This document shows positions 1 to 6,516 of a stretch of DNA of 8,224 bases, one piece after another. The notes under the pieces are model-generated. The model was not told where the DNA came from. It was given only the letters and a program-made list of their open reading frames with translations, and made no database searches. A program made the translations under genes and the position numbers. Origin of the DNA: Flavobacteriaceae bacterium. Lineage in GTDB: Bacteria > Bacteroidota > Bacteroidia > Flavobacteriales > Flavobacteriaceae. Numbering within the stretch: position 1 is the first letter of the stretch; each line of letters starts with the position of its first letter. The stretch lies in NCBI GenBank assembly GCA_947377425.1, contig CANCFZ010000106.1, positions 1 to 8,224 of the forward strand. Reading direction: 5' to 3'.

Positions 1-780
1 CATTATTATATTTCGCCACAAATTTGGGCTTGGAAAGAAAGCAGAATTAAAGACATCAAACGAGATTTTGACAATTTATATGTCATTCTTCCGTTTGAAA
101 AAGATTTTTACGAAAAGAAACATGATTTTCCAGTTGAATTTGTAGGACATCCTTTAATTGATGCCATTCATAACCGAAAAACTAGCGATTCCATTTCTTT
201 TAGAACAGAAAATAATCTTGACGAAAAACCAATAATAGCTATACTTCCAGGAAGTCGCAAGCAAGAAATTTCGGTAATGCTCTCCATAATGCTAAGTGTT
301 GTTGACGATTTTCCTGACTATCAGTTTGTGATTGCAGGCGCGCCGAGTCAAGAATATTCTTTTTACGAACAATTTCTAAACGGCAAAAACATCAAATTTG
401 TAGCTAATAAAACATACGATTTATTATCAAATTCACATGCTGCTTTAGTAACTTCTGGAACAGCGACATTAGAAACGGCTCTTTTTAAAGTTCCCGAAGT
501 GGTTTGTTACAAAGGAAGTTGGGTTTCTTATCAAATTGCAAAACGCATAATTACCCTAAAATACATTTCGTTAGTAAACCTAATTATGGACGAAGAAGTA
601 GTTACCGAATTGATTCAAAACGAGTGCAATTCGAAAAAAATCAAAACCGAATTAACTAAGATTTTGGACGAAAAACACCGTGCTATTTTACTTAAAAAAT
701 ACGATGAACTCGAACAAAAATTAGGTGGAATTGGAGCTAGTCAAAAAACGGCTAAATTAATTGTTGAAGCTGTTTCGTGA
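1..780 (+). CDS. lpxB: Lipid-A-disaccharide synthase, 5'-truncated by window edge
   Basis: LpxB is a glycosyltransferase (GT19 family) that joins UDP-2,3-diacylglucosamine to lipid X, giving the disaccharide core of lipid A at the inner face of the cytoplasmic membrane. Reading frame 1 is open from the first base, so the start lies outside the window; 259 residues remain, and since family members are usually about 370-390 residues, roughly the first 110-130 are missing. Visible family motifs are ISPQIWAWKESR near the start, ILPFE (about residues 30-34), FVGHPLIDA, LPGSRKQEI (the LPGSR nucleotide-sugar region, about nt 244-270) and SGTATLETAL (about nt 454-483). The frame ends at TGA 778-780. 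In Flavobacteriaceae lpxB is often found near comEC, as here. The internal ATG at 277 is not a real start because homology continues upstream of it. Identification is by recognised motifs; no search was run. Confidence 0.96.
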   Translation, partial: HYYISPQIWAWKESRIKDIKRDFDNLYVILPFEKDFYEKKHDFPVEFVGHPLIDAIHNRKTSDSISFRTENNLDEKPIIAILPGSRKQEISVMLSIMLSVVDDFPDYQFVIAGAPSQEYSFYEQFLNGKNIKFVANKTYDLLSNSHAALVTSGTATLETALFKVPEVVCYKGSWVSYQIAKRIITLKYISLVNLIMDEEVVTELIQNECNSKKIKTELTKILDEKHRAILLKKYDELEQKLGGIGASQKTAKLIVEAVS

Positions 781-839
781 GATTTATAAAACCAACTTTA
801 TTTGTAACTTTTGTTACTCTAAATCAATTATTTATCAGC

Positions 840-847
840 TACCTTTG
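840..847 (+). promoter_or_regulatory. Possible Bacteroidota -7 promoter element upstream of the DUF2892 gene
   Basis: TACCTTTG matches the TAnnTTTG -7 consensus of the Bacteroidota housekeeping sigma factor exactly and sits 30 bases before the ATG at 878. The best upstream TTG (811-813) is 26 bases away, longer than the usual spacing of about 17-23, so the -33 element is unconvincing. A promoter here would let the small membrane gene, and perhaps comEC, be expressed independently of lpxB. Confidence 0.4.
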
Positions 848-877
848 AGTAAAATTAGTAACTTAATTCAATTGATT

Positions 878-1087
878 ATGAAAAAAAACATGGGAAGTGC
901 CGATAAACTAATTCGTTTAGCTGTAGCTGCAATTATTGGAGTTTTGTATTTTATGGGAATCCTATCAGGAACTTTAGGAATTGTACTTTTAGGATTAGCA
1001 ATTGTATTTGCTTTAACTAGTTTTATTAGTTTTTGTCCACTATATATTCCGTTTGGAATAAATACTTGCTCAAAAAAAGAAAAATAG
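878..1087 (+). CDS. Small DUF2892 / YgaP-like inner-membrane protein
   Basis: This 69-residue protein has two hydrophobic segments (about residues 12-28 and 31-50) separated by a tight glycine turn, so it is probably a two-helix hairpin in the cytoplasmic membrane. The N-terminal MKKNMGSADKLIR and the C-terminal FCPLY...GINTC pattern are typical of the DUF2892 (YgaP-like transmembrane) family, where this domain occurs alone or fused to a rhodanese; no rhodanese is present here. Two cysteines, C53 and C64, flank the short loop after helix 2. The frame is open back to 761, but the added residues would overlap lpxB and lack family similarity. ATG 878 gives the usual family N-terminus; ATG 890 is also possible. 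It lies 97 bases after lpxB and 30 before comEC on the same strand, so transcription with comEC is plausible. Function is unknown. Confidence 0.85.
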   Translation: MKKNMGSADKLIRLAVAAIIGVLYFMGILSGTLGIVLLGLAIVFALTSFISFCPLYIPFGINTCSKKEK

Positions 1088-1117
1088 TTTTATAAGAAAA
1101 TTATTTTTAATACTTTT

Positions 1118-3157
1118 ATGATAATGAAAGTATTACAATTTCCTTTACTAAAAGTTACAGGTAGTTTTGTATTGGGCATCATCTTCGCTCACTATACAAG
1201 ACTGCCTTTTTTATTGACTTTAATTTGTCTTTTAGTTGGAATAGCTATTTTATCGCTCTTATTCTTTTCATCCCAAAAAAGTTATATCCAAAAACCTTAC
1301 TTTGGTAGTTTTACTTTGATGGTTTCTTTTTTAATTGGCGTTTTTACTTTAATATCCAACAATCAAACCTTGAATTCAAATCATTATTTGCATCAATTGT
1401 CAAATTCTGATAAAGACTATATTTCGGAAATCGTTATCAAAGAAAAACTAAAAAACACCAACAATAACGACCGATATGTAGCTTTTGTAAACAGATTGAA
1501 CAATAAAAAAAGTTACGGAAAAGTCATTCTAAACATTAGAAAAGACAGCATTTTACCCACAATTGAAATCGGTTCGCAATTAAAAGTTATTGGTTCGTTA
1601 TACGTAAACCGAAAACCAAATAATCCCAATCAATTTGATTATGGCAGCTATCTTGAAAACCAACAAATTTACGCGCAATTGTATGCCGATGCTGCTGATG
1701 TAAAAATAAGTCCAATTGTTGACAAAGGTATTTCCTATTATGCGAGTAAACTTCGAAACAAAATCATTCATAATTTAGAAAAAAACCATTTCAACAAAAC
1801 CGAATTAAGTGTTGTGGTTGCTTTGATATTAGGACAACAACAAGACATTTCTCAAGAAGTTGTTCGCGATTATCAATATGCAGGTGCGGTTCATGTGCTA
1901 TCGGTTTCGGGATTGCATGTTGGTTTTATTTTGCTATTTATTACCTTTCTATTAAAACCATTTCCGAATACCAAAAGAGCATCATTAGTTAAATTGATTA
2001 TTGTAATTCTATCGTTATGGGCATTCGGAATATTGGCTGGTTTGGCGCCATCAGTAGTGCGTTCGGTAACCATGTTTTCGTTTGTTGCCGTTGGAATGTT
2101 CCTCAGAAGAAGCATTAATATTTACAATACATTAGCCGTTTCGGCATTTCTAATTTTGTTATTTCAACCGTCATTTTTGTTTGATATTGGGTTTCAATTG
2201 AGTTATGTCGCACTTTATTTTATCGTTTGGTTGCAACCGTTATTGTCTTCTATTTGGACACCCAAATACAAAGTTACTTCCTATTTATGGGATATTATTA
2301 CCGTTTCTTTTGCTGCTCAAATTGGAACCTTCCCGATGAGTATTTATTACTTTCATCAGTTTCCTGGATTGTTTTTTGTTACCAATTTGGTGATTCTTCC
2401 CGGAATGTCAATCATTCTTGCATTGGGAGTTGTTGTTATGGTATTAGCCGCATTCGATTTTGTTTGGATGCCTTTACTAAAATCATTAGAATGGAGCATT
2501 TGGTTGCTGAACAAAATTATTGGTTGGGTGGCTTCCTTTGAAGATTTCATTTTTAGAGATATTCCGCTAAATTCTTATATGATGTGGAGCTGGTATCTGA
2601 TAATTTTTAGTGTTATCATTTGGATTAAGAAACCAACATTTCAGAAGTTAATGGTCAGTTTGGCTGCTATTATCACTTTACAATTATTTGCGTTTGCAGC
2701 AAAATATTCGAGTCAGAAAGAAAACGAATTTATTGTATTTAGCAAACAAAAAAACACCATTATTACGGAACGACATGGCGATAAAGTTATGCTTTTCAGC
2801 AATGACAGTATCTTGAAAAATGCCAATGATAACTTAGCTTTAAAATCATATCTAGTAGCTAATTTTTGTAAAATAGAAAAGAAGAAACCACTATCTAATG
2901 TTCATTATTTTAAGAACAAAAAAATCTTAATCATTGATAGCAAAGCGGTTTATTTGGAAGAAGAAAAACCAGATGTCTTGCTCCTAACCCATTCGCCAAA
3001 ACTAAATTTAGAACGCCTTTTTAAATCATGGAAACCACAACAAGTTGTAGTTGATGGCACCAATTTTAAAACCTACATTAGAGTTTGGAAAGCCACTTGC
3101 CGACAACAAAAAATCCCTTTTCATGACACTGCCGAAAAGGGATTTTATAGGTTATGA
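1118..3157 (+). CDS. comEC: ComEC/Rec2 family DNA-uptake channel protein
   Basis: ComEC forms the inner-membrane channel that carries single-stranded DNA into the cytoplasm during natural transformation. This 679-residue protein shows the full order: N-terminal membrane segments (about 8-50 and 62-80), a DUF4131-type soluble beta domain (about 95-200, including NPNQFDYGSYLENQQIYAQ), and the Competence membrane domain (about 225-525). Signatures are HVLSVSGLHVGF (259-270), AGLAPSVVRS (307-316) and DIGFQLSYVA (356-365). The C-terminal part (about 535-679) resembles the metallo-beta-lactamase-like domain of ComEC, but the place expected to hold HxHxDH reads LLLTHSPKLNLERL, so metal ligands appear lost; many Bacteroidota ComECs seem similar. 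Length is normal for the group. ATG 1118 is the first start; ATG 1124 (MKVLQFPL) is equally credible. A 13-bp hairpin occupies the last codons (3110-3146). The downstream gene is convergent. Confidence 0.95.
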   Translation: MIMKVLQFPLLKVTGSFVLGIIFAHYTRLPFLLTLICLLVGIAILSLLFFSSQKSYIQKPYFGSFTLMVSFLIGVFTLISNNQTLNSNHYLHQLSNSDKDYISEIVIKEKLKNTNNNDRYVAFVNRLNNKKSYGKVILNIRKDSILPTIEIGSQLKVIGSLYVNRKPNNPNQFDYGSYLENQQIYAQLYADAADVKISPIVDKGISYYASKLRNKIIHNLEKNHFNKTELSVVVALILGQQQDISQEVVRDYQYAGAVHVLSVSGLHVGFILLFITFLLKPFPNTKRASLVKLIIVILSLWAFGILAGLAPSVVRSVTMFSFVAVGMFLRRSINIYNTLAVSAFLILLFQPSFLFDIGFQLSYVALYFIVWLQPLLSSIWTPKYKVTSYLWDIITVSFAAQIGTFPMSIYYFHQFPGLFFVTNLVILPGMSIILALGVVVMVLAAFDFVWMPLLKSLEWSIWLLNKIIGWVASFEDFIFRDIPLNSYMMWSWYLIIFSVIIWIKKPTFQKLMVSLAAIITLQLFAFAAKYSSQKENEFIVFSKQKNTIITERHGDKVMLFSNDSILKNANDNLALKSYLVANFCKIEKKKPLSNVHYFKNKKILIIDSKAVYLEEEKPDVLLLTHSPKLNLERLFKSWKPQQVVVDGTNFKTYIRVWKATCRQQKIPFHDTAEKGFYRL

Positions 3158-3159
3158 TT
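3103..3159. repeat. Direct repeat copy 1: comEC 3' end
   Basis: By hand alignment this segment matches 5891-5947 in the same orientation at a constant offset of 2788 bases, 48 of 57 positions identical. The 33-base hairpin core (3112-3144) matches at 30 of 33. Similarity continues through TTATGATT (3152-3159), which holds the comEC stop codon, and then fades; the sequence before about 3103 does not match. The copy encodes the ComEC ending QKIPFHDTAEKGFYRL plus stop. The two copies enclose the LRR gene. Alignment is direct observation; common origin is inference. Confidence 0.7.
3110..3146 (+). terminator. Terminator-like hairpin inside the comEC coding end
   Basis: AAAATCCCTTTTC (3110-3122) and GAAAAGGGATTTT (3134-3146) form a perfect 13-bp inverted repeat with an 11-base loop. 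The last four bases of the right arm are TTTT, and the sequence continues ATAGG, so the U-tract is short. The whole hairpin lies inside comEC, ending 11 bases before the last base of the stop codon. It probably terminates or stabilises the comEC message in the + direction. A near-copy lies at 5900-5932. Confidence 0.6.
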
Positions 3160-3175
3160 TTAGAATATTAATTAA

Positions 3176-3210
3176 AAACCCTTTCAGAGTTTAAAACTCC
3201 GAAAGGGTTT
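3176..3210. terminator. Bidirectional terminator between convergent comEC and LRR genes
   Basis: AAACCCTTTC (3176-3185) pairs with GAAAGGGTTT (3201-3210). After an A-C mismatch, GAG (3187-3189) pairs with CTC (3197-3199), leaving a small A/T loop. Reading on the - strand, the hairpin is followed by a T-rich tract (TTTTTAATTAAT, including the end of the stem), which suits termination of the LRR gene whose stop is at 3227. On the + strand the tail TTTAAAT is weaker. It could back up the hairpin inside comEC. Confidence 0.75.
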
Positions 3211-3226
3211 AAATAAGAAATTAACG

Positions 3227-5827
3227 TTACTCTTTAACTATTTTCTCAACTTTACTACCATTATCCGAAGTGATTTTTAAGAAATAAATACCGGACGTTT
3301 TCTCAGAGATATTGATTGCGGTTTTTGTATCATCAACCAATTTTGTTTCCAACAATCGCCCTTGAAAGTCATAAACTTGAACTGATTTAATATTGCTATT
3401 GCAATTAATTGTGACAGTTGAAGAAGTTGGATTTGGTGAAACCACTATGGAACTATCAATCATAAATTGTCCGTTGTTTAAAGTTTGGAAAGTAGTTGTA
3501 GCGGTATTAGTTTGAATTGGAAAATTATAATCAAAATAAATATTGGCTGTATTAGTAGCCGTAGTTCCAGTAGTCAAATTACTTAATGTTTTTATTTTAA
3601 AAACTACATTACCATATTGATTTGCTCCTAAATTAATATTTTGAAAAATAAACTCCACTTTATTTCCTGTGATTTTTGTTGAAACAGGATTAGAGGAATT
3701 CATGATTTGCAAAGAATTAATATCGAATTTAGTCGTATCGATTACATCTTTAACAACTATATTTTGAGCATCGGCTGTTCCTGTATTTTCAAAATTAATG
3801 TTGTAGTGCAAATAATCTCCAATTTTAGATGTTGAAACAGTTTCTCCTTCCAAACATATTTTATTGTTTGGATCAAACGAACCCACAACAGTTTGATGGA
3901 AATCAAAAACATTATCTGATGGCGTTGCATCTCCCGAAATAGGGCTTATGGTTACGGTATAATTTAGAATAGCTCCAATATTAACTGGTGGAGTATCCGT
4001 TGGTGCATTTACATGTAATATGATATAAAAACTTCTACTTTCAAAAGGCAGCAAATTAGTATAATTCCAATCTAAGTTTCCTGTAGTTTGTAAATCTGGA
4101 CTTACAGTTGACGACACATAATCTAAAACAGAATCATCAAAAGTAAAATTCACATCGCCTGAAAGTGTTTGATTGCCTTTGTTTTTATATACTATTTTAT
4201 ATACAGCTTCAAAACCTGGTCTTGCTAATTGAATTGGTACAATTACAACCTCAACATCGTTATGAACTCCATTAGCAGTAATACAAAAATCTTGTGTTTG
4301 AGTATTCCCTAAAGTCGTTGTAGTTATGGTAGTTGTTGCTAGTGAAATGTTAAAATAAGTAGGGTTTTCTAATAACGTGGTAAGCACATTACTTCCTGTT
4401 AAAGTATACAATAGATAACTTCCATCAGTAGTTGGAAAAGTACCACTTGAAACTGTTCCGTCAGTAATATTCAAATGCACACTATTTGGAAGTGCAGAAT
4501 CTGATATACTACAACCATTGTTATCCATATCAAAATGCACTGTACCTGAAACCGTATTTGTATTTCCACCTGGAATAAAGGAGCAATAAGAACTTACTAC
4601 AACATTTGGCGCAGCCTGAGCTTGAACGCTAGATACTTGATTTTCGTCAGCACAGATGTATTGAAGATTTGGATTAGTGCCAAAATCAAGATAGTGTTCA
4701 ATACTCCCATTTTTCATAAATAAACTAGTTAAATTATTATTGAAACAATATAGTACGTCAAGATTTGAATTGTGTTCTACGTTTAAGTTTGTTAATTGGT
4801 TGCTTGAACAATCTAACCGTAACAGATTTATATTATGGGAGACATCTATGTTTGTTAACAGATTATTTTGACAATACAAATATTGAAGATCTATTTTATT
4901 TACTACATCTAAAGTTGTAAGTTGGTTACCTGAACAATATAATGAACTTAAATTTACATTATTAGTAATATCTAAACTGGTTAAATAATTCCAACTACAA
5001 TCTAAAAAACCTAAATTTGTGTTGTGTGTAACATCTATACTTGTCAAGTTATTACCATTAAAATTTAAAGTATCTAAATTTAAATTATTAGAAACATCAA
5101 TAACTGACAATTGATTTCCACTACAATCTAAATTTACTAATTCATAATTATTTGCAACATCTAATGAAGTTAGCGGATTATATGAACACACTATTGAACC
5201 CAAATGAATGTTTTGATGAACATCTAAATTTGTTAAATTATTCCAAGAGCAATCCAACTGAAGCAGTCCAATAGTATTAAGTAGTGACAAATTAGTAATT
5301 TGATTATTACTACACATCAAAAATTGAAGATTTGTATTCGGCAAAACATTTAAAACTGCTAAATGATTATAATCACAACTTAACCATTGAAGAGTTGTAT
5401 TATGTGAAACATCTAAAGTAGTCAATTGATTGTTGGAGCAAGCTAAAAGCAGTAAATCTAAATTAGAGACAACATTCAAATTTGTTATTGAATTGTAATA
5501 ACATTTCAAGAATTTAAGATTTACAAATGCTTCAATACCGGTTAAGTCGGTTATTCCGCCATTCAAATTATAATCACCACTAACGTTTATATATTTAATA
5601 AGCAAAGCTTCACTAACTTGTATTTCTCCATCATTATTTAAGTCTATTTTATTGTAACTGCCAGGAGTATAATAAGGATCTGCAATGTAAGGATAATAAA
5701 CACTCGCAGTAGCATTTGAAACATCGGCCGCCAGCAATTTAGCTTTAAAAACAGGATCAGGAATATTCACAATCTGCGCATTCACAGCTCCAAAAATAAA
5801 CAACAAAAAAAATAATAATTTTTTCAT
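3227..5827 (-). CDS. Secreted leucine-rich-repeat protein with T9SS sorting domain
   Basis: The 866-residue product starts with a signal peptide (about 1-17, cleavage after VNA), so it should cross the inner membrane by Sec. Residues 19-100 are an N-terminal cap containing a canonical EF-hand-like loop (D62, N64, D66, G67, I69, E73). Residues 102-374 are 13 consecutive 21-residue leucine-rich repeats of the form LxxLxCxxNxLTxLDVxxN. Next come an SdrD/carpeptidase-like beta unit with a DMDNNG loop (about 424-480), a DUF11-like segment (about 520-645) and a conserved module beginning GSFDPNNK (about 649-785, DUF7619-like). Residues about 790-866 are a type A T9SS C-terminal domain (VSPNP, YDFQGRLL, SGIYFLKI, KIVKE). 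It is therefore predicted to be exported across the outer membrane and anchored or released, probably as an adhesin or binding protein; the ligand cannot be told. It stands alone on the - strand between two terminators and faces comEC tail to tail. Confidence 0.95.
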   Translation of the reverse strand: MKKLLFFLLFIFGAVNAQIVNIPDPVFKAKLLAADVSNATASVYYPYIADPYYTPGSYNKIDLNNDGEIQVSEALLIKYINVSGDYNLNGGITDLTGIEAFVNLKFLKCYYNSITNLNVVSNLDLLLLACSNNQLTTLDVSHNTTLQWLSCDYNHLAVLNVLPNTNLQFLMCSNNQITNLSLLNTIGLLQLDCSWNNLTNLDVHQNIHLGSIVCSYNPLTSLDVANNYELVNLDCSGNQLSVIDVSNNLNLDTLNFNGNNLTSIDVTHNTNLGFLDCSWNYLTSLDITNNVNLSSLYCSGNQLTTLDVVNKIDLQYLYCQNNLLTNIDVSHNINLLRLDCSSNQLTNLNVEHNSNLDVLYCFNNNLTSLFMKNGSIEHYLDFGTNPNLQYICADENQVSSVQAQAAPNVVVSSYCSFIPGGNTNTVSGTVHFDMDNNGCSISDSALPNSVHLNITDGTVSSGTFPTTDGSYLLYTLTGSNVLTTLLENPTYFNISLATTTITTTTLGNTQTQDFCITANGVHNDVEVVIVPIQLARPGFEAVYKIVYKNKGNQTLSGDVNFTFDDSVLDYVSSTVSPDLQTTGNLDWNYTNLLPFESRSFYIILHVNAPTDTPPVNIGAILNYTVTISPISGDATPSDNVFDFHQTVVGSFDPNNKICLEGETVSTSKIGDYLHYNINFENTGTADAQNIVVKDVIDTTKFDINSLQIMNSSNPVSTKITGNKVEFIFQNINLGANQYGNVVFKIKTLSNLTTGTTATNTANIYFDYNFPIQTNTATTTFQTLNNGQFMIDSSIVVSPNPTSSTVTINCNSNIKSVQVYDFQGRLLETKLVDDTKTAINISEKTSGIYFLKITSDNGSKVEKIVKE
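4706..5524 (-). repeat. Thirteen tandem 63-bp units encoding 21-residue LRRs
   Basis: Residues 102-374 of the LRR protein divide into 13 units of exactly 21 residues with no insertion or deletion. Leucine or isoleucine occupies positions 3 and 6, cysteine position 8 in 12 of 13 units (C109, C130, C151, C172, C193, C214, C235, C277, C298, C319, C340, C361; phenylalanine in the eighth unit), asparagine position 11, and LxV/I-type residues positions 16-18. At DNA level the units have diverged, so this is a protein-level tandem repeat rather than a fresh expansion. A degenerate unit (375-395) caps the array. Confidence 0.9.
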
Positions 5828-5846
5828 AATGAATGGATTAGAATAA

Positions 5847-5854
5847 CAAATATA
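5847..5854 (-). promoter_or_regulatory. Likely -7 promoter element of the LRR gene
   Basis: On the - strand TATATTTG matches the Bacteroidota TAnnTTTG -7 consensus exactly and ends 19 bases before the ATG at 5825-5827, giving a very short leader. No good TTG lies at the usual -33 spacing; the nearest TTTTG (5890-5894) is about 35 bases upstream and belongs to the terminator tail. The position, just after the terminator of the preceding gene, fits an independent transcription unit. Confidence 0.5.
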
Positions 5855-5890
5855 CTGATTTTGCTAATCGCTTTTTTTAAATTAGAATTC

Positions 5891-5947
5891 AAAAGAAAAA
5901 ATCCCTTTTCAGGTCACTACCGAAAAGGGATTCTTTAAATTATGATT
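5891..5947. repeat. Direct repeat copy 2: displaced comEC-tail-like segment
   Basis: This is the partner of 3103-3159. Translated on the + strand in the register matching ComEC (from 5895), it reads EKIPFQVTTEKGFFKL then TGA (5943-5945), aligned without gaps to the ComEC ending QKIPFHDTAEKGFYRL then TGA. Codon differences include one silent (TTT to TTC) and several conservative changes (Y to F, R to K), plus H to Q, D to V and A to T. No start codon or long + strand frame precedes it, so it is not a gene. Its left end abuts the LRR promoter region and its right end touches the stop codon of the thioredoxin-fold gene (5946-5948). Confidence 0.65.
5900..5932 (-). terminator. Terminator of the thioredoxin-fold gene
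   Basis: AATCCCTTTTC (5900-5910) and GAAAAGGGATT (5922-5932) form a perfect 11-bp stem with an 11-base loop. On the - strand the hairpin begins 13 bases after the stop codon and is followed by TTTTTCTTTTG, a good U-tract, so it should end transcripts from the thioredoxin-fold gene before the LRR gene begins. It matches the comEC-tail hairpin at 30 of 33 bases, including 8 of 11 loop bases. Confidence 0.8.
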
Positions 5948-6467
5948 AAGCTTTTTTCTTTTTAGCTTTTACTTTTTTTTCTTTAGCCGGTTTTGGATCT
6001 GGAACAAATTTAGCTATTATAGCATTTGCGCCTTCTAACCATTTGGATGGTCCACCAGCAACATAACCAGTCGTTCCTAATTGTTCTAAATTGGTTTTTC
6101 CTTCTTTAATGGTAGGTTTTACTAACCAAACTGTTGGATAACCTTGCACCTGAAACATTTGTTGCAATTGGCTATTTTGTTCTTTAATTGCATCTGGTTG
6201 TGGCGTTCTTCTTGGAAAATCAAGTTCTACCAAAATAGCGTGGTCTTTTGCCCAAGCAGTAAATTCGGGAGTTTTAAAAACTTCATTTTGCAAACGAATG
6301 CACCAACCACACCAGTCACTTCCTGTAAAAAATAAAAATAATGGTTTTTGCTCTTGTCTTGATGCTTCCACAGCTTTGGTCATATCAGTGTACCAAGTTT
6401 GTCCCTCTTGAGCTTGAGCTGTTGTTGCCAAAACAACTAATACTAATGTAATAAATATCTTTTTCAT
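5946..6467 (-). CDS. Exported thioredoxin-fold protein with WCGWC motif
   Basis: The 173-residue product has a Sec signal peptide (1-19, AQA cleavage before QEG) and a Thioredoxin_7-like domain (about 22-153). The redox motif is C53-G-W-C56 preceded by a tryptophan, and the cis-proline region is G109-Y-P111-T. With both cysteines present it should be redox-active in the periplasm, most likely a thiol-disulfide reductase or isomerase; partner and substrate cannot be read from the sequence. The C-terminus (159-173) is a tail with 9 lysines in 15 residues, not part of the fold. The ATG at 6465-6467 gives a clean signal peptide. It lies 49 bases downstream of the POT transporter gene on the same strand with no clear terminator between, so co-transcription is possible. 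The 3' side carries a strong terminator. Confidence 0.9.
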   Translation of the reverse strand: MKKIFITLVLVVLATTAQAQEGQTWYTDMTKAVEASRQEQKPLFLFFTGSDWCGWCIRLQNEVFKTPEFTAWAKDHAILVELDFPRRTPQPDAIKEQNSQLQQMFQVQGYPTVWLVKPTIKEGKTNLEQLGTTGYVAGGPSKWLEGANAIIAKFVPDPKPAKEKKVKAKKKKA

Positions 6468-6516
6468 AAAATCTTTTATAATCTGTTGTCAATAATAATG
6501 CCGAAATTTAATAAAT

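Noticed and set aside
804..817. GTAAC-TTTT-GTTAC inverted repeat after lpxB, possible terminator or operator
   Set aside because: The stem is only 5 bp, A/T-rich and not followed by a U-tract; too weak to call.
761..877. Longer N-terminus for the DUF2892 protein starting at 761
   Set aside because: It would overlap lpxB and add residues without family similarity; ATG 878 gives the normal start.
2227..2541. Open frame overlapping comEC in another + frame
   Set aside because: It lies inside the conserved Competence domain of comEC and has no family-like features; shadow frame.
4706..5524. CRISPR-like or satellite repeat because of regular 63-base spacing
   Set aside because: The periodicity comes from 21-residue LRR units in an intact coding frame; there are no identical repeats or spacers.
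5895..5945. Short + strand coding fragment matching the ComEC tail, as a gene or pseudogene
   Set aside because: Only about 16 codons, no start and no upstream comEC similarity; recorded as a repeat copy rather than a pseudogene.
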